64,000 nt of DNA from NCBI RefSeq assembly GCF_026914265.1, contig NC_069126.1, positions 71,900,219 through 71,964,218 on the forward strand, in the 5' to 3' direction. Below the pieces are notes generated by a model. The model was not told the DNA's origin. It did not search any database and worked only from the letters and a program-made list of their open reading frames with translations. Below are positions 59,667 through 64,000 of the stretch, piece after piece. Position 1 is the stretch's first letter. Each line of letters starts with the position of its first letter. This DNA is from Mya arenaria (Eukaryota; Mollusca; Bivalvia; Myida; Myidae). The position numbers and the translations under genes were made by a program.

Positions 59667-60236
59667 GACTGCATGAGAGTGTAACACTAAACACTATGTT
59701 GTCTGGGCACACCAAATTTGCTCCTTACTGTCACTTCGGCATCTGGAAGGTCAAGTGGCGATGCTGTAATGCCGAGAATCTTCAAGAAATTGCCCACACT
59801 GTATCCGCCTCTTCAAAGTCCGGCCACAACATCCCACAGCTGGTTAATGACCCTCAGCAGCAAGTCACATTTCACAGTTGGAAATCATTCCTAAATACAT
59901 ATTTCAAAACTCTAAAGAATATTACCAAATACCACCATTTCTATGTATCAAAATATAAACCAGGAGTTGTAGTTTGCAAAGAGTTTGTAGATTCCACAGA
60001 AATTGAAGTTAATCTTTTGAGGATGAATCCAGAATGTGGTATTTTGCCTGAACTAAAGCACGCACCATGCCTAGATGCTGCACGTCAACCTTCATGATTC
60101 TGTTGGTCCATTCTTTAGATCTGAGTCATCAAGATCTGCAGTATGCCCTAAACCAACTCTGTGTAAAGTCAAAGTTGATATTGCCAAAAATGACACACCA
60201 AAAGGCAGTAAACGCAAACATAGCCTTCTGTGTTAA
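59667..60236 (+). pseudogene. Last exon of the transposase-like gene (GHTKFAP; frameshift near the end)
   Basis: Acceptor CAATTTTCAG precedes. In phase 1 it reads G-LHESVTLNTMLSGHTKFAPY, then FGIWKVKWRC and later YKPGVVVCKEFVDSTEIEV. The frame stops at 60095 after DAARQPS. A one-base shift near 60090 restores a family-like C-terminus (LHDSVGPFF...CPKP...KGSKRKHS) with a stop at 60234. Confidence 0.7.
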
Positions 60237-60960
60237 TTTAATGTGGACTGGTTAAATGTAGTGCTGCATAGATCTGTTTTTGTCAAACCAGTCTGGAAGT
60301 TTACTTATGTCATAAATGGCATTTTAAACAAGTGTAATAAATTGTAACATGACATTATAATAATGAATGGTGTTGAAAATGTGAATGCTTTGTAGTATCA
60401 ATTAATGTGTTTAGCACTGTAAATACTCATATTAGTAGGATTGATATGAATATTATATCACAGGAGAGGAAATGCAAAATAACTTATTGGAATTGTTTAC
60501 TCAGATTGTTATAGGCTTGCCAAGTCCCTTTATATTAGGTGGACAGAAAACACTTGTTTAATCAACTTTGTATTAAACAACTTGAGTAATATCCTCTACA
60601 TCTAAAGACTAACACAATTAAGATATATGTATCTCTGCCATCTGAAACATGAGAAATAATATTTGCTTTTTTGTGTATTACTAATATCATTGGTTGCATT
60701 GCATTGTGCAAGTGTTTTTATTACAAAATCATTGCAAACTACAACTCTGTTTTTTTTGCAAATGAAAGAGACCATGCAGATTTTTCCTTAATCACTTGCT
60801 AGGCCTTTAGCATTACCGAAATGTGACTTGACAATTTAAGAAGATGCATTTTTTATAATTATTACTTCAGTTGAAAATAACATCTCGATGAATTAACTAT
60901 TGTCATTTACTCATTTGTTGGTGAAATGTTGATTGTAGATCAAATGTTTGTGGCAAATGT
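60237..60960. other. AT-rich 3' flank of the transposase-like gene
   Basis: I see no further exon or repeat. AATAAA-like strings are frequent by composition. Confidence 0.45.
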
Positions 60961-63300
60961 GAAAAAATGATCAAAAAATGGCTTATCACATGTAACCATA
61001 GCAACAGACTGTTGTTTCCATAGTTCTTTTATGTCATTTTGTACATATAATGAGCAATGTGTACTCATTGTTTCTATTAGTTTATGTGTTAGCTATAACA
61101 GACAGTAAATTTAGTATTTCGACATTGATACTGCATTTAAAGTAAGAACATTTTTAATGGACATTGTTTTCAAACTGTTTATCAATGTGTAACAGAATGA
61201 TCCATATCTTTTGATTTCTTTGTACAAAAATGACTTGAAACTTAAGTTTTTATATCTTAGATACTTGGTATCATTTACATGCCAATAACTTAAAACGCAT
61301 TGTATATTAAGAACACATTTTTGTGGCAGACTTTAAAAATGATTGGAAATAGCATTTTCATTAGTAACCATAGCAACCGATTTTTGCTTTGACCGTTATG
61401 GCCAATTTCTATGTCATTATGGACATTAGCAATGTGTACTTGCCATTTTTGCTATTTTTGCTTTGACCTTTGTGGCCAATTTCTATGTCATTATGGGCAT
61501 TAGCAATGTGTACTTGCTATTTTTGCTTTGACCATTGTGGCCAATTTCTATGTCATTATGGGCATTAGCAATGTGTACTTGCTATTTTTGCTATTTTTGC
61601 TTTGACCTTTGTGGCCAATTTCTATGTCATTATGGACATTAGCAATGTGTACTTGCTATTTTTGCTTTGACCGTTATGGCCAATTTCTATGTCATTATGG
61701 ACATAAGCAATGTGTACTTGCTATTTTTGCTATTTTTGCTTTGACCTTTGTGGCCAATTTCTATGTCATTATGGGCATTAGCAATGTGTACTTGCTATTT
61801 TTGCTTTGACCTTTGTGGCCAATTTCTATGTCATTATGGACATTAGCAATGTGTACTTGCTATTTTTGCTTTGACCTTTGTGGCCAATTTCTATGTCATT
61901 ATGGACATTAGCAATGTGTACTTGCTATTTTTGCTATTTTTGCTTTGACCTTTGTGGTCAATTTCTATGTCATTATGGGCATTAGCAATGTGTACTTGCT
62001 ATTTTTGCTATTTTGCTTTGACCTTTGTGGCCAATTTCTATGTCATTATGGACATTAGCAATGTGTACTTGCTATTTTTGCTTTGACCTTTGTGGCCAAT
62101 TTCTATGTCATTATGGGCATTAGCAATGTGTACTTGCTATTTTTGCTATTTTTGCTTTGACCTTTGTGGTCAATTTCTATGTCATTATGGACATTAGCAA
62201 TGTGTACTTGCTATTTTAATTTTGAAGTTTATGTAACACTTGTAAAGATAAGTTAAAATATAAATATCTTGACATGGATATTGTATTCAAAATTAGAACA
62301 GTTTTGTTCAAATTGTTTTTTAGCCCTGTGTTTCAAGATGTTTCATATGTTTTTTAACTTTTGTGAAATTTGACTTTAAACTTCAGATTTAATTTCTGAA
62401 AATACTTAGTATCATAAAGATGTCAATAACTTATAAACAATTTTACTTAGATAATTCTTTGTTATGCAGACTTTCAAAAATGATTGGTAATAGCATTTTC
62501 ATAAGTAACCATAGCAACTGAATTTTGCTTTGACCTTTGTTGTAAGTTTCTTTAACATTATGGACATTAGCGATGTATACTTGTTATTTTCCTTTTGCAG
62601 TTTATGTGATACTAGTAAAGATACATAGTTGTATATTTTAATATTTTGACTTTTATACTTCATTCAAAATAAGAACAGATTTAGCGAACATTTCGTTCAC
62701 ATTGTGTTAAAGCCCTCTGTTACAAAATGTACCATATCCATTGGGGTTTTTTAATATTTGACTTGCAACTTCAGATTTTATTTCTGCAATTGCTTCCTAT
62801 CATAAAAATGTCAAAAACTTAAAACACAACTTTATGAATAACATTATTTTTTGAGAAACATGTAGAAAATGAGTGAAAATGGCATTATCAATAGTTACCA
62901 TAGCAACCAAATGCAGTTATGATCTTTTCGTAAACTTTTGTAATCAAACAATGAGTGCTTAATTATTGTTTCTATGCTAAAACTTATATGTTACATGTAA
63001 ATAGTCCTTGACAATGATACTAATCTGACATGGATATTTCATTCTAAATAAACACATTAGCCCATACATTTTGTTCATATCAATTTCTACACCTGTGTTA
63101 CGAAAAGTCGAAACTTTGGATTTTTGTTCTAGAAATACTTGGCATCATAAAGGTTACAATATCTCAAAATGTCATTTTTGGGCCAGAATGATCATATTCC
63201 CATTCCCATCCACATATATAAATTTCACCAACAATTGATTTCCATTCCTTGACTTAGCCCAATCAGGCGGGGGATATCAATTCAATGAATTTTCTTGTTT
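60960..63300 (+). mobile_element. Repeat array ending in an ATCCCCCGCC-type element 3' terminus
   Basis: GTWACCATAGCAAC recurs at 60992, 61363, 62505 and 62894. Spacing is 371 and 389 bp where uninterrupted; the middle step is enlarged by a minisatellite. Linked blocks are TATGTCATTWTG, GAGCAATGTGTACT and TCATWWAWATGYCAATAACTTA. The right edge holds GGCGGGGGATAT (63266 region), complementary to the left end at 54081, then AATTCA-A-TGAATT and TTCTTGTTT ending at 63300. Confidence 0.65.
61390..62215. repeat. 65/74-bp minisatellite, twelve copies
   Basis: GYCAATTTCTATGTCATTAT starts at 61401, 61475, 61540, 61614, 61679, 61753, 61818, 61883, 61957, 62030, 62095 and 62169. Steps are 74,65,74,65,74,65,65,74,73,65,74. 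The 9-bp difference is one extra CTATTTTTG. It lies inside one 371-bp unit of the surrounding array, so it is a local expansion. The plus frame 61609-61809 is repeat-derived. Confidence 0.9.
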
Positions 63301-63567
63301 GATTTCCTTTGAGGGCTATTCCATTTAACCATACAATCTGACCCAGAGGCACTTTCTAAATAGATTGCCCCCATTTAGGAGTGAATTTCTTCTTTGTGTT
63401 CCGAAAAAACAAAATTGCTATCACAAACTTGAATAACACTTTTCTTCTTGGCTGTGACTCTTAAGCCTATTTTTTAAAATAGCAAAATCATAACCATGAA
63501 ATTCCACAAATAAAAACAGTGTCGCAGAAGTTATATATTATTGGTTACTGTTATATTGTGTTTACAG

Positions 63568-63646
63568 GTTCAAGTATGATGGTGGAGAAGTGAGGGATCT
63601 GGCTAGCTGGCCATCCTTGTACAAAAGTTTACATCAGTTATTGCAG
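63568..63646 (+). CDS. Candidate exon of unknown gene
   Basis: Acceptor ATTGTGTTTACAG and donor GTACAT bound 79 bases. Only one frame is open: FKYDGGEVRDLASWPSLYKS, then LHQLLQ, entering in phase 2 and leaving in phase 0. The entry phase is compatible with the donor at 36576, so it could belong to the HAUS5-like gene, but the residues do not resemble what I remember following the motif there. A possible continuation starts at 63917 (AREANISMENEKMKIAVTSL, stop at 63977), behind a weak acceptor. The product is not recognised. Confidence 0.45.
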
Positions 63647-64000
63647 GTACATATAATAAACTTATTAAAGTTACAAATACTCCCAAGGATTTTTGCATTC
63701 CAAAATAAATGTACAAGGAAGTTATGACCTAACATTGTACAAACAAATTTTGCTCTAAATACTACCACTTCATAATGTATAGACAAAATTATGATGGGAA
63801 TATCAGTAACTGTTATGAATTTAACCAACTCATTTTTTAACATTTCAATTTCTATAAAGAAACAGTGTTATATACAGAAGCAAGATAAAACAAGTGATTA
63901 ATATTTAACAACTTAGGCAAGGGAGGCAAATATATCAATGGAAAATGAAAAAATGAAAATCGCAGTGACCTCTCTTTGACTGTAAAATTTATTCTCTGTT
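63647..64000. other. AT-rich end of window
   Basis: Intron-like sequence with the possible small terminal exon mentioned for 63917. The minus frame 63634-63843 overlaps the exon at 63568 by 13 bases and is not supported. Confidence 0.4.

Larger units (their letters stand above)
56387..60236 (+). pseudogene. DUF7869-type transposase-like gene, five exons, apparently broken by three frameshifts
   Basis: Exons about 56387-57540, 57775-57921, 58833-58936, 59247-59322 and 59667-60236 read in order: an acidic N-terminus, CGCKGLYNGKPC with R-x2-C-x2-L (probable zinc site), PRIHGN, ALPLPGRLP, LLPSD, KPTTDLCFKCQ, HYHYSWDFAQQVHHP, YLVDEAELPGRG, YFDNAVGQNKNH, GHTKFAP and VCKEFVDSTEIEVNLL. I recognise this order from an abundant animal family annotated DUF7869, which looks like an RNase-H-fold (DDE-like) transposase. 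Frame changes are needed near 57195, 57440 and 60090; the first two cancel. The donor at 58937 is weak (GTGCTT). No start codon is found. Small assembly errors are the alternative to a pseudogene. Confidence 0.7.

Overview
This is a eukaryotic, AT-rich window with spliceosomal introns (repeated pyrimidine-AG / GTAAGT-type junctions) and very low gene density. There are no operons, prokaryotic signals or intact RNA genes. The repeat content points to a mollusc, most likely a bivalve. Several elements start with hairpins such as AGCTCACC...GGTGAGCT, TACCCCC...GGGGGTA or ATCCCCC...GGGGGAT, carry internal tandem arrays of about 145-166 bp units, and end in a hairpin followed by CTCTTGTTT. That architecture resembles the 'pearl'/Helentron-type non-autonomous elements described from bivalves. 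The host assignment is an inference.

Layout. 1-1757: short repeats and a 164-bp tandem array with an element end. 1758-15551: a plus-strand gene of at least six exons, all in matching phase, encoding an unrecognised membrane protein with two hydrophobic segments, a Cys-rich loop and a Lys-rich tail ending at a TAG stop. Its roughly 11-kb intron holds a 2-kb element with higher-order repeats, a nearly identical 1.2-kb tandem duplication and a foldback. 15552-35703: mostly repeats, including a diverged 2.1-kb tandem duplication (18019-22290), a decayed element (about 22360-25151), one isolated exon-like segment (26907-26984), an unassigned open, GC-richer island (29551-29895) and a minus-oriented repeat array (30700-31660). 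35704-36576: two exons in matching phase resembling the N-terminus of HAUS augmin-like complex subunit 5.

37570-55600 is an accessory repeat landscape. It holds a dimeric 161-bp array, three short inverted-repeat DNA elements (38991-39779 with a perfect 8-bp target duplication; 43315-44033 flanked by TA; 44483-44887 flanked by TTTATC), a 125-128 bp minisatellite, two head-to-tail AGCTCACC-type elements with a strictly alternating ABAB 166-bp array, and the start of an ATCCCCCGCC-type element.

56387-60236 holds a multi-exon, transposase-like gene of the family I recognise as DUF7869-type (QNKN and GHTKFAP motifs), apparently broken by three frameshifts. One of its introns carries a short element with a degenerate tRNA-like segment. 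60960-63300 is a 371-389 bp repeat array containing a 65/74-bp minisatellite and ends in an element 3' terminus. A last exon (63568-63646) precedes the window end.

The genes do not form a visible pathway. The main interest lies in the repeat architecture (higher-order periodicity in several unrelated arrays, shared hairpin termini), the intron-containing transposase-like gene lying between matching left and right element ends, and two partly visible host genes.
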